From assembly GCA_014549065.1 (NCBI GenBank), contig JACDOX010000027.1, forward strand, positions 5,347,257 to 5,411,256: DNA of 64,000 nucleotides, given 5' to 3'. Positions 11,301 to 23,065 of the stretch are shown here, piece by piece. Every line of letters starts with the position of its first letter. Within the stretch, counting starts at the first letter, position 1. A program made the translations under genes and the position numbers. The notes beneath the pieces are model-generated. The model was not told the origin of the DNA. It saw only the letters and a program-made list of their open reading frames with translations, and did no database searches. The stretch is from Cardinalis cardinalis (lineage: Eukaryota > Chordata > Aves > Passeriformes > Cardinalidae).

Positions 11301-14300
11301 AGAGTAGAAGAGCATTTTTGCCTTGCATTAAGATCTGTATCTTGAAATATGCATGTATTAGTCTGTTCAAGGTTTGTTTTTAGTTAACATTTTTGTGTTT
11401 TATTTTGCTAAGTGTGAGCACTGTTGCTAGTGAAGCTGTCACATAGATGAGACGACTTTTGTCACCTACATGAAATCTAGTCACCCTGCATAGCCAGTGG
11501 AGACAAACAGGCATTTCTAGGACAAGAATCATCTCAGCTTTAAATAGACAGGCAAAATAAATCAGATTCATCACACCCTAAAAGTGTTTCTCTCTGGTAA
11601 CGGTGAAGGGAGCTGTGAGTGACTAGCTCAGAGGGAGGTGTCCACAGATCACTGAGATGAACCCNTAGTGCTGTGGTATGTGGGATGAGCTACCCCTGTG
11701 AGTCCCCAAAGGAAGGAATATATTGCTGAGAAAGTCTGGATAGCGTGCTCAAACTCAATCCAAATTTTTTAGATTATCTAAATTGGCTGAGGCCTCTCCT
11801 GCTGGTCCAGGCAGGTTGCTGCTGGTCTGGATCTAATTTGCACATAGGAGGTGGGTCTTTTACAGGTGTAGATCTGTACAGCTCCATTATGCCAGCAGAG
11901 CTCTGCTGACTGCACCAGCACAGGATCTGATCAGCAGAAAGGTGGTTCTGCACCGGAGTTACAGCAGCAGTCAGGGGGNGAGATTTTATCTTCCTTTAAG
12001 CAGGATAATGTGATCTGTGGCTGGGCCTTGTTCCAGCCACAGTAACTGGCTGTGACAGTGGTGTGGGGGACAATGGGAAGGGAGATCCCCTTTGCAGTAA
12101 GTGTGAGGGGAGAGGTTGTATCCAGGTGCTGTGTTTAAATCACTGTGGCCCATATGGAGGGAATGGAAAGGATCCCAGCCCATGGCCAGCATTGTCAATA
12201 GATGCCCTTAAGTAATTTCTCTACAGCAACATATCTTCATCTCTGAATGTTAATTAATAATTGATCTTGTTATGTATGTAGACGATTCCCTATAATTCAA
12301 TTCTCTATATTTATGTCTCATAAACGACTCTGCCTTGTCAGATTTTATGGTGAAATAGTAGATCCAAAAATTAACATAATGTAACAACCAAATCGCACAT
12401 ATAGCCTTGATCTGCAAACTCTTTTGCCCATGAATAATTTTAGTTATTACAACTGAACTCGTTGGGACTTATATATGCTTTTGCAGGATGAGAGCCACAA
12501 TGTTTATTAGATTAATTTCTTTCATACACTACATATGTTCAAATGAAACTAATTTATCTGTCATGTATCTAGGCATTTTTCAGCATATATTATGTAATTA
12601 ATTTTTTAAAGCATGGTTCTAGTGAATCAGAGGCTTGGCTAATATCTCCAGTAGATAGTTAGATAAAACTGAAATCTGAGCTCATGTTATGAAATAGAAT
12701 ATTACTTTGTACNTGTCTATTTCTTGATATATATTATTCTGTTTAATAGATGTTGTTATGTATGGATGCTGTTATAAATATCTATGTGTAGCTGGGCATA
12801 TACAGGTAGATATGCATGCATAGACGCATGTAAGACTTGCTGTCTCCATACATAAATCTATATTTATATTTATATAGCTATGCAGATTCTGTATGTTTGA
12901 AAATATCAACAGTTTTTTTACTTACTAAATATATGCACACCCAGGTATACTCATGCTTGTCTGACTCACGCCCATCTATCNTTGCTTTCAAATAAACGAT
13001 CTTATTCTTTTTCTGGAGTTTAAAATAAGTGCTCCCCTTGTGAGGACCAGTGGCTTTGTAACTCTGTGAAGAAGGAAACTCATAAGATTCAGTTCTAATG
13101 CTCATCCAGAGCTTCAGTGTGGATAAATGTCATCTGCTTTGTGTCAGTGTGTTGTGAAGCTGAAGAAATGTTGCACTTTGTAATGACACTGTGCTTATAT
13201 TTTGCTTTNCTGAGAAGAGGGAATGAAAGGAAGGAACAAACATTGCCCATAGTCTGTTGCTTAAAAAATATGAAATAAAGGGTTATCCAATGTTTTTCTA
13301 TTCAAATACAACAATAAGGAATGTTTAAATTCAAGAATAGGAAATATACTGAGCTTGTTCTGAGATTGTTGCTTAATGACATACAAATAATCACTCGGAT
13401 TGCAGTGTTTGAAATGAGTGTGGTTTATGATCTAATGTCTAAAGATCATTAACCGACATCTGCTAGTTTCTGGAAACAGTGCTGAAAAAAGCCCTAAATA
13501 TAAACTCCTTCAGTTAAATTGCCCTTTTTATANGCTGTAAGTAATGGGGAGAGAACCGTAGGGAAGTCTGGAGGTGCTGCTCATATTCGGGTAAAATGAG
13601 TTTATTCTCTGCCATTCAGAATTGACATGGAAAGATTACTTTGTTTCCCTTNTAAGAGGAAAAATGATTGTTTTTCTTTGCTTACTTCTTTTATTTTAAA
13701 TGGACTCAGGCAGCCATGAAGGCTTTTANACAGGACATTTGGCCCATGGGGCTGGCAGCACTGACTTTAATGCATTGCTTACTGACCTTAATCCCTGATA
13801 GTGTAGATCTCAGTTAGGGTGCTCAGCATTCCCTTGTGGAGCTGCTTTCCCACTGCTGTGCTGACATGGTGGTGTTCCCCAACACACAAGATGCCCTGCT
13901 CGTGTTGGTGCTAAGTACTGCTGGGTGCCAATAAAGCTGTCCGGGAGTGGCCCCTCAGGGAGAAATTCTGAGTGAGAGATGTGCTGGTGTGTGTGTGTCC
14001 CTCCCATCATTTACCTGGTTGTTCTGTTTGGGTAGTGTAGGTGTAGGAGTTTAGGTAAGTCAGATGAGTGACAAACACTGCTGTGCTTATAGTTTCAGCC
14101 CATAATATATAAACATCCAATCTTCCAAACTTCTGCTCATAAGGTNTCTTTATATTCAGAGACTTTTGAAATGAACTTNTCAGGCTGTATGTAAGAGGAA
14201 GACACTTTAAGATTGGTTCCCTTAAGAAAAGAGATAANANTTCATCAGTGCACATTAGAGATGAAATTTTCAAAAGAAGGCATCCTGTTGAGCTCTGTTT

Positions 14301-17300
14301 TGCCATTGTTGGCTTATATGTTCCTTCTTTTGTGTGAAATGCATTACTAACATCTCTGCCAGAGGCCTTTTATTTTGGGGTTGATCTGAATTTAAGGACA
14401 GCCACTTAAAAATGAGATTAAACAAAGGTGATGAAATTGTGCTAAGTGAGGCTTTTCACTTACATTTATTTTTTAAAAGGAAACTACCTGGAAGGTGGCA
14501 CTTATATTGTTATAGTAGCAAATAAGAATCATTATGGAGAATTCAGCAAACAAATGTCTACAGNCAAACGTCTACAGACACAAAATGATCTGTGCACAGC
14601 ATCACCCCCCTGAAAGCAGTTTGGATAGCTGGTTCCTCAGTGAAACAGAGAAATGCTTTGGCTTTTCTTTACTGGGGAAAGGAACATACTTTGGGCTGGT
14701 AACACAGCAGCCAGTGCACATCTGATTCTCACTGTAACTTTCCCTAATGAGGTTTATTTATGTCTCAGCTCTCTGCATGATCACCAGTCATTAAATACTG
14801 TCACTCAGGAGTATTTATGCTTAGGGTTTNTGCAGAGATGATGGTAACATGTAAACAGGAGTTAGTGGAGCTCAGCAGCATTTGGTTGCATTTTTCAGTT
14901 CAGTGTTTTGACATGTGGTCTCTTGTAGGGGGTTTAATTTTGGTCTACTCNAGTTCTATAAAACAAGGCCAAACAATTACTGTCCACAAAACAGACTTAA
15001 CCCAGGCATTAATTTATTGGTGTTTGGGAGCTCCTTGCAATGACGCTGGAAGATGTTGAAAACAGTCTAAACTGTACCAATATATATTTAAAAGAGAAAC
15101 TCTTTTCAAAACTTTTATTGAAAGTTTAAAAGGAAGAGTATAGAAAAAANCAATGTTTTCGTTTTATAAAGCTAAACTTGAAATCTATCAGCCTTCTGAG
15201 GATTATACTTCCCTTTGGATATAACAGAAGATGTCCCTGTGTATATCAGGCTGGACTCAGGTGTCATTTTCTCTTAGGCAACTGAGAAATACACTTTCTC
15301 TTCCCTGTGATTCAGGGTCCTGCATTCCAAGGAGAAAAAGGGTTTCAGAAAGAGAAATGACAGTTCCTTAAAGTTTATATCAACATTATCACACAACTGA
15401 AAAGGTCAGGAAATTTGCAATTGTCTGTAATGATACAGACTGTCATGCTGACTCAGGTGAGCTAACGAGCCTATAGAAGGCAGTGGATTTGTGCTGACAT
15501 AGCATGAAGAGTCTTTGAGCTATATATTTAGCCCTTCTTGGCTAATTAATACTCTAAAATTTCATTTTTATGTTCCTTTGGACATGTACTGCTGGGGAAA
15601 TGTCAAGTTGAGCATGGAGGGAGACTGGATTCATCCCTGTGATTTGAAAAGAAGGGTAGGAGCTGATTTTCTCTGCTTGGTTTGCGTTAGGTGGACAGGC
15701 AGGGCTAACTCGACATGCCCAGACCACATACCTGGACCAGCCTTTGTCTTCATAAATTTCTTGTTCTTCCAGAAGAGTTGGCTTTTTAATTGGTCGTCGT
15801 CCTCCTACCTGAACAGGATCAGATGAATTTCTGTTAGGGAAGCACAGAGTTATGTGCTATGAATTCTAATGTGGAAAACTCACTGTGCAGGAACCAAAGA
15901 AAAAGAAGTGCTAAATTAAAAAAGCACCTAACCTGATATAAATAATCTTTGTTGCCTGTCACTGCACCATATCATGGATCAAAGTTTTTTTTTTCCTAAC
16001 AAACATTTAGGTAAGCTGCTTAGAATATGTAGATGACATTGGAAATNATTCCTGAGTGGTTTGTTGAGTTGTTTTTTTTCTTCTTTCTGAGGTTCTTATT
16101 TTAAATCCTCTTATAAGTTACCAATGTCATAANCAAAATATTTCATTATTATATTAAAGGAAGAAAAGCGCCCTTGGCCTGTGATCACATTGACCAAGAT
16201 TTTATGGTGGAATTTTAAATCCCCTAACCACAGGTCTTTGTAATTTGAAATATAGATGCAACCTTGGAATGAGCAGTTTCATCTTTGTTGGCTGTGATAA
16301 ATATGAGCCATAAAGTAAACCTGTGCTCTGAACCAGATTGGATCAAGCATTGTTGCTGAAGCTCCTTTGCCATTTTTCTATGTTTCTCTTCCAAGCATCT
16401 GGTTCTACAGATCACAGTTCTCCATTTCAAGGTTGTATTTTTTTTTGAGGCTGAGGTTAAGGAATTGTCACATCCCAAGGGGAATGTTTGTTTTATTTTT
16501 TATTCTATCTTGCTGTTGCTTTATTTCTACAGCAAGTGGTTTCGGTAATCCATACTGATGAGTTGTCTGCTCTCCAGGTAGGGTGACAGGTAGATTTATG
16601 AACCAGGAGAAGATAATCTGCTTCCACAAGGGGTCACTGGTAGCAGTGCACACAGCAACTAGTTTCTGCCATGCTTCTCTAAAGAGCAAGTTTAGACAAG
16701 CCTCTCATCAAACAGAATAAAAAAGGAAAGAGAGTTCTTACTCTTTAGAAGTACACTCTGTGTACTTTGTAAAGAAAAGGGGCAAGATAGTTAAATGAGA
16801 ATGCTTTTAAGAATTCCTTTCCTTTAAGTAGTCAGGTAGCCAGGTGTCAGAAGACAGAAGTAATTTGTGCCCTCCCCATCTGAGACAGGACTTCACTGCT
16901 CCCTGCTGGTAAGGGGTGCTTGGCTGATGTTGCTTCAGAGTCTGAGTTCTAAAGGCCATGAGGATTGCTGGAGCTACAGAGAGTGTAACAGGAAATTGTT
17001 AATTCATCCATAGAGTCTATACAAGTAATTAAAACAATTCTCCTGAAATCCATATGCCTGCCTGCCTATTGTTGAAAGAGGTTGCCACAGGGTATAATTT
17101 TAGGACACTTCTCTCCTGGTTTCTTTGTGTGCAGTCAGCAAAGGTTCCTGGTGTTAGGGGACAAATATCCTTTTTAATTTTTCAGTCTGCCTGAAAATCA
17201 CCTTTGGAGAGAGGCAACCCCATTAACAGGAATTAATGGAGCCCTTTCTGTAGGCAGGGTTCTGCCCAGAGTGCTGCTGCTTGTAAAAATCAGGACATTT

Positions 17301-19547
17301 CATGAGCATGTTATTTCTGTGTTCCTAAAGCCTTATTTCAAATTTGATTGTCTCATGGTGCATGTAGCTCTCCAGCACACTGAAAAATANCAAGGATTTT
17401 TTGTCTTGTTTTGGCATCCTGTCTGTGTGCAGCTCCCAGTCCCCCAAGGATAAACAGAGGAAAGCTTTGTTCTGCTATCTGGTGATAATTTTTTAAAGGT
17501 CAATGTTGTCATCCATTTTACAGGAAATCTTACCTGTCAACAGCTGCCCAAAATGACTACAAGACATTTCTTTGCATTTCACCTTCAGCTGGGGATTTCC
17601 ATGCGAAGCATTGGCTAAGCCTTTTTGCATTCAGATATGCTATGTATTAATTTATTTTTTTAAACAATGTTCTGCCTTTACAGGCATTATCTCTCTCTTG
17701 TTCCTTGCCTGCCATTCACACCAGTTCTAAAATTCCTGGAATGTATAGCACAGATTCNCAACACTATGCTTTAATTGCTGATATGGTGAGGTATTTTTTT
17801 TTCTCTTTTCTTTTTCCTGGAAGAAGAACAAATTTAGTATTCATGCAAGGTGAAGAGACTGTAACTCCCAACAGCACAGTTTTATCTCTTAGCATTTAGA
17901 GATGACTTTTAGANCTGCTCATTGCAAGGAATAAGTTTCTCTTCGGAGAAAATCCTCCCTGCCATCAGTTTTGACATGTATCTGTGATGTTCCAGAAGGA
18001 CTCTGTCTCTTCTGCATTCCCATCCAGCGCTGCCCAGTGAGGGGAACAATCTCGCACTGCCTGACATAATGGCAGCTGCCCAGTCCTCTTAGCCAGCTGG
18101 GAGCTGCATTCACCTCTCCANTCGTTAGAAACAGATGTTTTCCTCAGAGGAAAGGAAAAAGAGGTGGGAAAACACACCAGCTGCTTTCCATTGTGGAAAG
18201 ATCTAACTAATCCAGGGCAGAATTTCTGATTGCNACCCATGAGTGTTTTTCCTGGGAACTACAGCCCATTTGTACTGGGGTGCACGCGACTCACCTGAGG
18301 TGTGATGGCAGCTGGCAGGCTGCAGGCTTCAACAAAAGATTCTTTGCAAAAACCTTGAACAGTTGAAATCAGTAACTTCACCCCAGTGCAGATTCCTTTG
18401 GTTATCTTCTAATTAGCATGCTTTTGTGGGATATGGATATTGCTTTTTGCTCAGCTCTAATCATGTTCCAGGGTTTGGGCTAGAAGAAGTAATAAATAAG
18501 AAACATTTTAATTTGGATTAAATAAACATTTATCTCCTTGAACNGGTCAGAAAGAAATTAATTGTTTTATTCCTCTGATCTACTAATTACATGTACAGGC
18601 AAGCCCATGTAAGCTTTGTCTGCATGCTCTATCATTAAAGAATGGATTACACTGGAATTAAATTACTGTATTTCCATCAAAGGTCTCAGTGGGTCAGGGT
18701 GGTTGGCAAGATTTATAGGCTAAAAAGGAGGAAGCCAATGGATATTGGTGCTTAAGAAATATCGTGTTCTGCTGGGGGAGTTATCCTTTCCTGAGAGTCT
18801 GGATTGCTCTTTTTCTCATTGTTCCCATCTTTTTGCGCCCTTGCACTGCCTGGACATTAATTGTAAATTCCTNTAGGCTTTTTTGTTAATACCTACCCTT
18901 TCAACCAGCAGGAAACATAGAGTCAATTGCATGTTTTCCAAGTCCCAGCCTCACAGGGAAATGCAAGGGTTCATGATAACAATGCCTCATTTTCTGGGAT
19001 GAGATCTTTTCATGGTCCTGTTCTGTCTACAATGGGGCTTTGTGCTTGCTGCAGTGAATACACACACAATTTCTTTCTCCCTGCTGTAAGTATAATAACT
19101 GTTTTCCGCCTCTTCCTGTGGCTACATAGAAAAGCAGATGAGAGTGGAAAAGTGAGAAAAAACTTGACAAAAAAATTGTTTCTTGAAGGTGAGATTCACA
19201 GGCGGAAAAGACAGTAGATGTCACTTTTGGGTCAGCAGAACAGTGATTTAAGAAAGAGGGAACAACTCTATTATTTTAAAAAGTGACAGATAATTTTAGG
19301 CATCCANGTTTTTTCCACCCTATCATAAGAGGTCTTTTCTCACATTTTGATTTAATAATTAGAAAATATGTGTAACTATGGTGCAGCCTGAAAAGATTCA
19401 GTAAATGCAGAAAATTGCAGGTGTCAGATTATCTTATCCACTTTTCCATGTACAAAAATCTTAGCTGCACAAAAGAGAAAAAAAATGCAGATATACGAAA
19501 TGTAAATGGTCACTTAACAAAAATTAAATACCTAAATACCTACATTT
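8336..19547. other. Long stretch of unique non-coding DNA
   Basis: About 11 kb without any recognisable CR1, LTR or gene. It contains a short TA/CA-rich microsatellite near 9571-9596 and an AT-rich stretch around 12240-12880. There is a near-duplicated GTCTACAG motif at 14557-14578, and a homeodomain-site-rich AT block at 18480-18700. Open frames are short (under about 105 codons), occur on both strands and show no familiar domains. Confidence 0.55.
9571..9596. repeat. TA/CA-rich microsatellite
   Basis: Two copies of a TACACATATAT unit separated by one N, followed by ATATG. Short and imperfect. Confidence 0.75.
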
Positions 19548-20680
19548 ATGCTGATTTCTAATCAACCCTCTGTTTGGGCAGCATGCAAAGGAAAAGCAGG
19601 AAATCATAAGCACTATTTGAGACTTGCTTCTCTAAGCCATATTAGTTGCATTATTACCATAATTAACACATTCTCTAATCGAACCAAATACACCAGAGAT
19701 TGCTCCACATTCTGGGCTTTGGGACAAATTACTCTTCTGTATGAAAGCCAGAGAAATGCAGAGTTTTTTCTGTCAGTCTCGGGGGTGTCAGCATTCCCAG
19801 CGATGGTCAAGGAGCTTTTGCAGGACTGGATCAGAGCCAGGGATTTACAAGAGGAGCTGCACATCCCTCCCTCGGCGCGGTCCTGACCTGTTCTGCCGCA
19901 CAGCGGTGCAGGAGATGCAGAGCTGGTTTCTTTGTCAGCAGTGTACATTCTCCAGTCACCTGAGGCGACACAGTAATAATGAAAACACGTGCACCAAGCA
20001 AGCAAGTGAATTTTACTTGGCCAAAACTCAACAGATCTTTCAGAGGGCCCACCAGCCTCTCCTTGCCTGTGTGCAATTTGCCCTTGAGACTCTCCAATTT
20101 TCCAACCAGGCTGTTGTGTGTGGAAAATCTCAGTAAGACTTTGGTGACTTGTACAGCTTCATCAAGTTTCACTGAATAACTATTTACAGAGAGAGTGAAT
20201 GAGTGAATAGCTGCCAGACAATTTGTAATGTGTGTTGCTGAAAAGCAGAAGATAAGACAGCATTTCCTATCATAATCTACTAGCTCAGACATGTTTAATC
20301 TTGCCATGTTTTTTTTCCTGGCGAATGAAGAACTTTGTAGGAGAAGATGGAGAGGTGGCAGAGAACACTGTTCTGACCTTGAGTCTGCAACTGTATATTT
20401 ATTTGAACTTATATTCTTTGCAGTTTTTCCATGTGAATGGTTGCTGTGACAGGAAAGGGGGAGGCAGAAAGCTGCATGACTGGGAATGGGCCATGAAAGG
20501 TTCTCTGTTATTATGTTGTCCACATCTTTGGGAATCCCGCTGGTGGGAAATTTTTCTGAATCGCAGATGTCTGCCTGCCCAGGCTGAGCCTCACACATCT
20601 ATCTGGAGAGGGGAAAAGGAAGGGACTCTTGCTGGAACACAGGAACTGACACATAATTTGGGTGTCCTTGAGCTCTAAAT
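19548..20680. other. Stop-poor segment with the longest open frame; function unknown
   Basis: On the minus strand a 255-codon frame with a true ATG spans 20598 to 19831, the longest in the window. Plus-strand frames of 112, 131 and 125 codons overlap it, so the low stop density is not confined to one frame. The predicted minus-strand protein has no clear signal peptide, zinc finger, coiled coil or other family feature that I recognise. A CpG cluster at 19873-19990 includes CTCGGCGCGGTC and an E-box CACGTG. The segment could be a lineage-specific gene, a non-coding RNA exon, a regulatory element, or chance. I do not call it a coding gene. Confidence 0.3.
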
Positions 20681-20843
20681 TGGCTGTAAAACTAGCTGAG
20701 AGAAAGGGTGAAGGAAGTCAGAAAGGAATTAAGAAATTTCCCATTATGTTTCATTGCAAAGGTTTTTTAAATTCTGTTTCAAATTATCTTGTCAATATCA
20801 ATATGTTCTTCACAGTCTCATTATGTAATATATACAGTCACAA

Positions 20844-21330
20844 GATCACAGAATCTGGTGGAGGCTGGAAGCACTTCTGAGATCATGTAGTCCCTGTTAG
20901 AGCCCCTCACCTCTAACAGGGCTATGTCCAGCAGGTGTTGAATATCTCCAAGGATTAAGACTCTGTGACATCTCTGAGCTGCCTAACACCAGTGTTCAAT
21001 CACCCATATTGTAAAAAGGCGGTGGTTTTTTGGTTGTTTTTTTTTTTTTCCAGGCAGAATTTCTTGTGTTTCAGTCTGTGCCCTTTGCTTCTTATCTTAT
21101 TTCTGGGTGCCACTAAGAAAAGTCTGGCACTGTTTGCCTTACCTGTCTCAGATATTTATACACATGGATATAAGATCCCCTTGAGCNTACCCTTCTCTAG
21201 ACTGAAGAGTTCCAGCTCTCCTCACAAGCTAAGTGCTCCATTCCCTTCATCATCTTTCTGGCCTTTTTCTGGAAACACTCCAGCAAGTGCATGTCTCTGG
21301 GGAGCCCAGAACTGGACATGGTCATATACA
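20844..21330 (-). mobile_element. CR1 LINE fragment, 3' end, minus strand
   Basis: The plus strand opens with GATCACAGAATC and AGATCATGTAGTCCC, the reverse complement of a CR1 3' end. It then follows the CR1 order: AATATCTCCAAGGATTAAGA, a T-rich expansion at 21027-21050, TTTCTTGTGTTTCAGTCTGT, CAGATATTTATACACATGGA, and GGGAGCCCAGAACTGGACAT. About 490 bp survive, 5'-truncated at about 21330. The 3' untranslated region and flanking part are non-coding, so the overlapping plus-strand frame of 135 codons is spurious. Confidence 0.93.
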
Positions 21331-21454
21331 CAGAAGACAAAACAGTTGAATGCTTCAGACTTACCTATCTAAAGCATTTTTTAATCTTTTCATCTTAATT
21401 CTATAGGCTGGGGGTTTACATTTATGTATCTGGCCTGGTGTGGAGAGAAAGTAC
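21331..21454. other. Spacer between two CR1 copies
   Basis: About 120 bp with no recognised content. Confidence 0.5.
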
Positions 21455-21965
21455 ATCTTGAGGGTCTCGTCCAATGCTGCAGTAAAGCAGAGACAGCCTC
21501 AAAACAAATTTAGGTCCCTTAGGGCAATGTCCCATTGAATTCTGAAACTCTCCAAGAGTGCTGAATTCCACAGCCCTTGTAGGCCCTTATGCCAGTGCTG
21601 TGTCACTCTCATTAGAGAGAAAATTTTCTGTGTGTCCAGCTGTACTTTCCCTCAGTACGACTTGTGATTGCTGGCTTTTGTCTTTACACTGTGGGCTCCA
21701 AGAAATTGTGGCTCCACCCTTGCTCTAACCCAGCTCCTTTAGCCTCTCCTTACGTGCCAAGTGCTCCACCTCCTGCTGTCATAGTTGATTTCTACTGTAC
21801 TCACTGACAATATCTTTCTTGACCTTTGAGCCTCAAAGCTGGACACATCATCCCAGATGTGGCCTCATGAGGGCTGAATAGAGGGAAGCAACCACTTTCC
21901 TTGGTCTGAAAGCTGACCCTCTTAATGCATGACCACAAAATATGTGTTGGCACTGACTGTGTCCT
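21455..21965 (-). mobile_element. Second CR1 fragment, older, minus strand
   Basis: It starts with a GAGGGTCTCGTCCAATGCTG block, equivalent to the CR1 'GGTCTAGTCCAACTCC' region just inside the 3' end. It then passes through CTCCAAGAGTGCTGAATTCC, CAGCTCCTTTAGCCTCTCCT, and CAGATGTGGCCTCATGAGGG CTGAATAGAGGG. All are recognisable CR1 blocks in the expected minus-strand order, at visibly higher divergence than the neighbour at 20844. The 3' terminal repeat is missing or unrecognisable. It is a separate copy, not a continuation, because it repeats the same part of the element. Confidence 0.78.
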
Positions 21966-22904
21966 CCAATAATTGTTGCTTGAAATTTCAGTTTTTAGTA
22001 TGCTCCCTTAGTTTAGGTCTCTCTAAAATTGTTCTCAAAACTCTCAGCTGATAAATAAAAGTTATCTGCAGCTTTCACTGTCTTGCAGGCCTCCCCTCAC
22101 ACATGCTTTTCTCTTCTGTCATATATTTATGAAATGTCATAAGACAGGAGGAAATCTCAAAGGAACTGTTTTTGGTTTTTTCCAAGATGGAAGCTATCAA
22201 TTAAACATTATTCCCTTTTTCCTGTATCCTGCCCATTTTTCATCTGTGACATTATCCTTCATTCATTCATGGCTGATTAGTTCCTGTATTAGCTTCTTAT
22301 GTAACAACCCATCAGAGACCTGTTGGAGGTTGTCTGCTGCATTACTGTGGGATGCCAGCCATAGACAAGGAAAAGAACCTGGTAGATGCTGCACAAACAG
22401 ACAAAGAAAACAACAGTTAGCAACCATCTGAAACAACTCCATTTTTGGATTAAAATGTTGTGGGTCAGTATATTCAGTCTATTCCTAGTTACTTTGGGAA
22501 GAGACTTCATGGGGTGTTTCTNTAAGTTTCTGATGTTGCACATGTCCTGTCTTGTAAAATTAGCCTTAACAAAAGGACGTCACAGACAGCCACTAGAGCC
22601 CAGCTCAAGCATATCTGTTGGCAGAATTTTTTTTTGGCCAGAAGGTATTCCTAGGGACAGGTTGAGAGGCTACAACAAAGTAATGTTTTACAGAGACTTT
22701 CTGACAAATGTGACAGAGTCTCAAGAGACTATGAAGTTGGCAGGTGATGAGTAGAAGCAGGAGCTGTGGACTGTTCAGGTGTGAGAGTTGACCTTTGGAA
22801 GCTGAATAGAATGAGCAATACAGTGGAAGAGTCCTTGAAAGTGAAGGCCAGTTGATTGTTTGATATGAAAAGGAAAAGGAGCCAGCAAGATGAGTGAAAA
22901 GAAA
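21966..22904. other. Unique non-coding DNA
   Basis: No recognised gene or repeat, although the ancient LINE segment that follows may extend a little to the left. A 122-codon plus-strand frame at 22386-22754 shows no familiar content. Confidence 0.5.
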
Positions 22905-23065
22905 GCCAGGCTGGGGAATGATCTTTGCAGCAGCGTTGCGGATCAATACACCATCAGGGCATGAATGAGTTTGTCAGTGTCCACAAAAAGGATGTTGGAG
23001 TAATTGAGACATGAGGTGATGAGTGCCTAGATAAGAATTTAACAGCAGGACTGGGAGTGAGGGGT
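22905..23065 (-). mobile_element. Ancient L2/L3/CR1-like LINE fossil (RT C-terminal part), minus strand
   Basis: Translated on the minus strand, the segment gives ALITSCLNYSNILF and, about 80 bp further on in another frame, RNAAAKII. These match the order and spacing of the signature after the reverse-transcriptase domain of L2- and CR1-type LINEs, usually of the form AL(I/V)xSRLDYCNxLL followed by QNAAAR(L/I). On the plus strand the same DNA reads GCAGCAGCGTTGCGG and AGTAATTGAGACATGAGGTG, a layout I recall from ancient amniote repeats. The frame is broken between the two motifs and a short indel interrupts it. The exact family cannot be fixed by eye. Confidence 0.6.
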
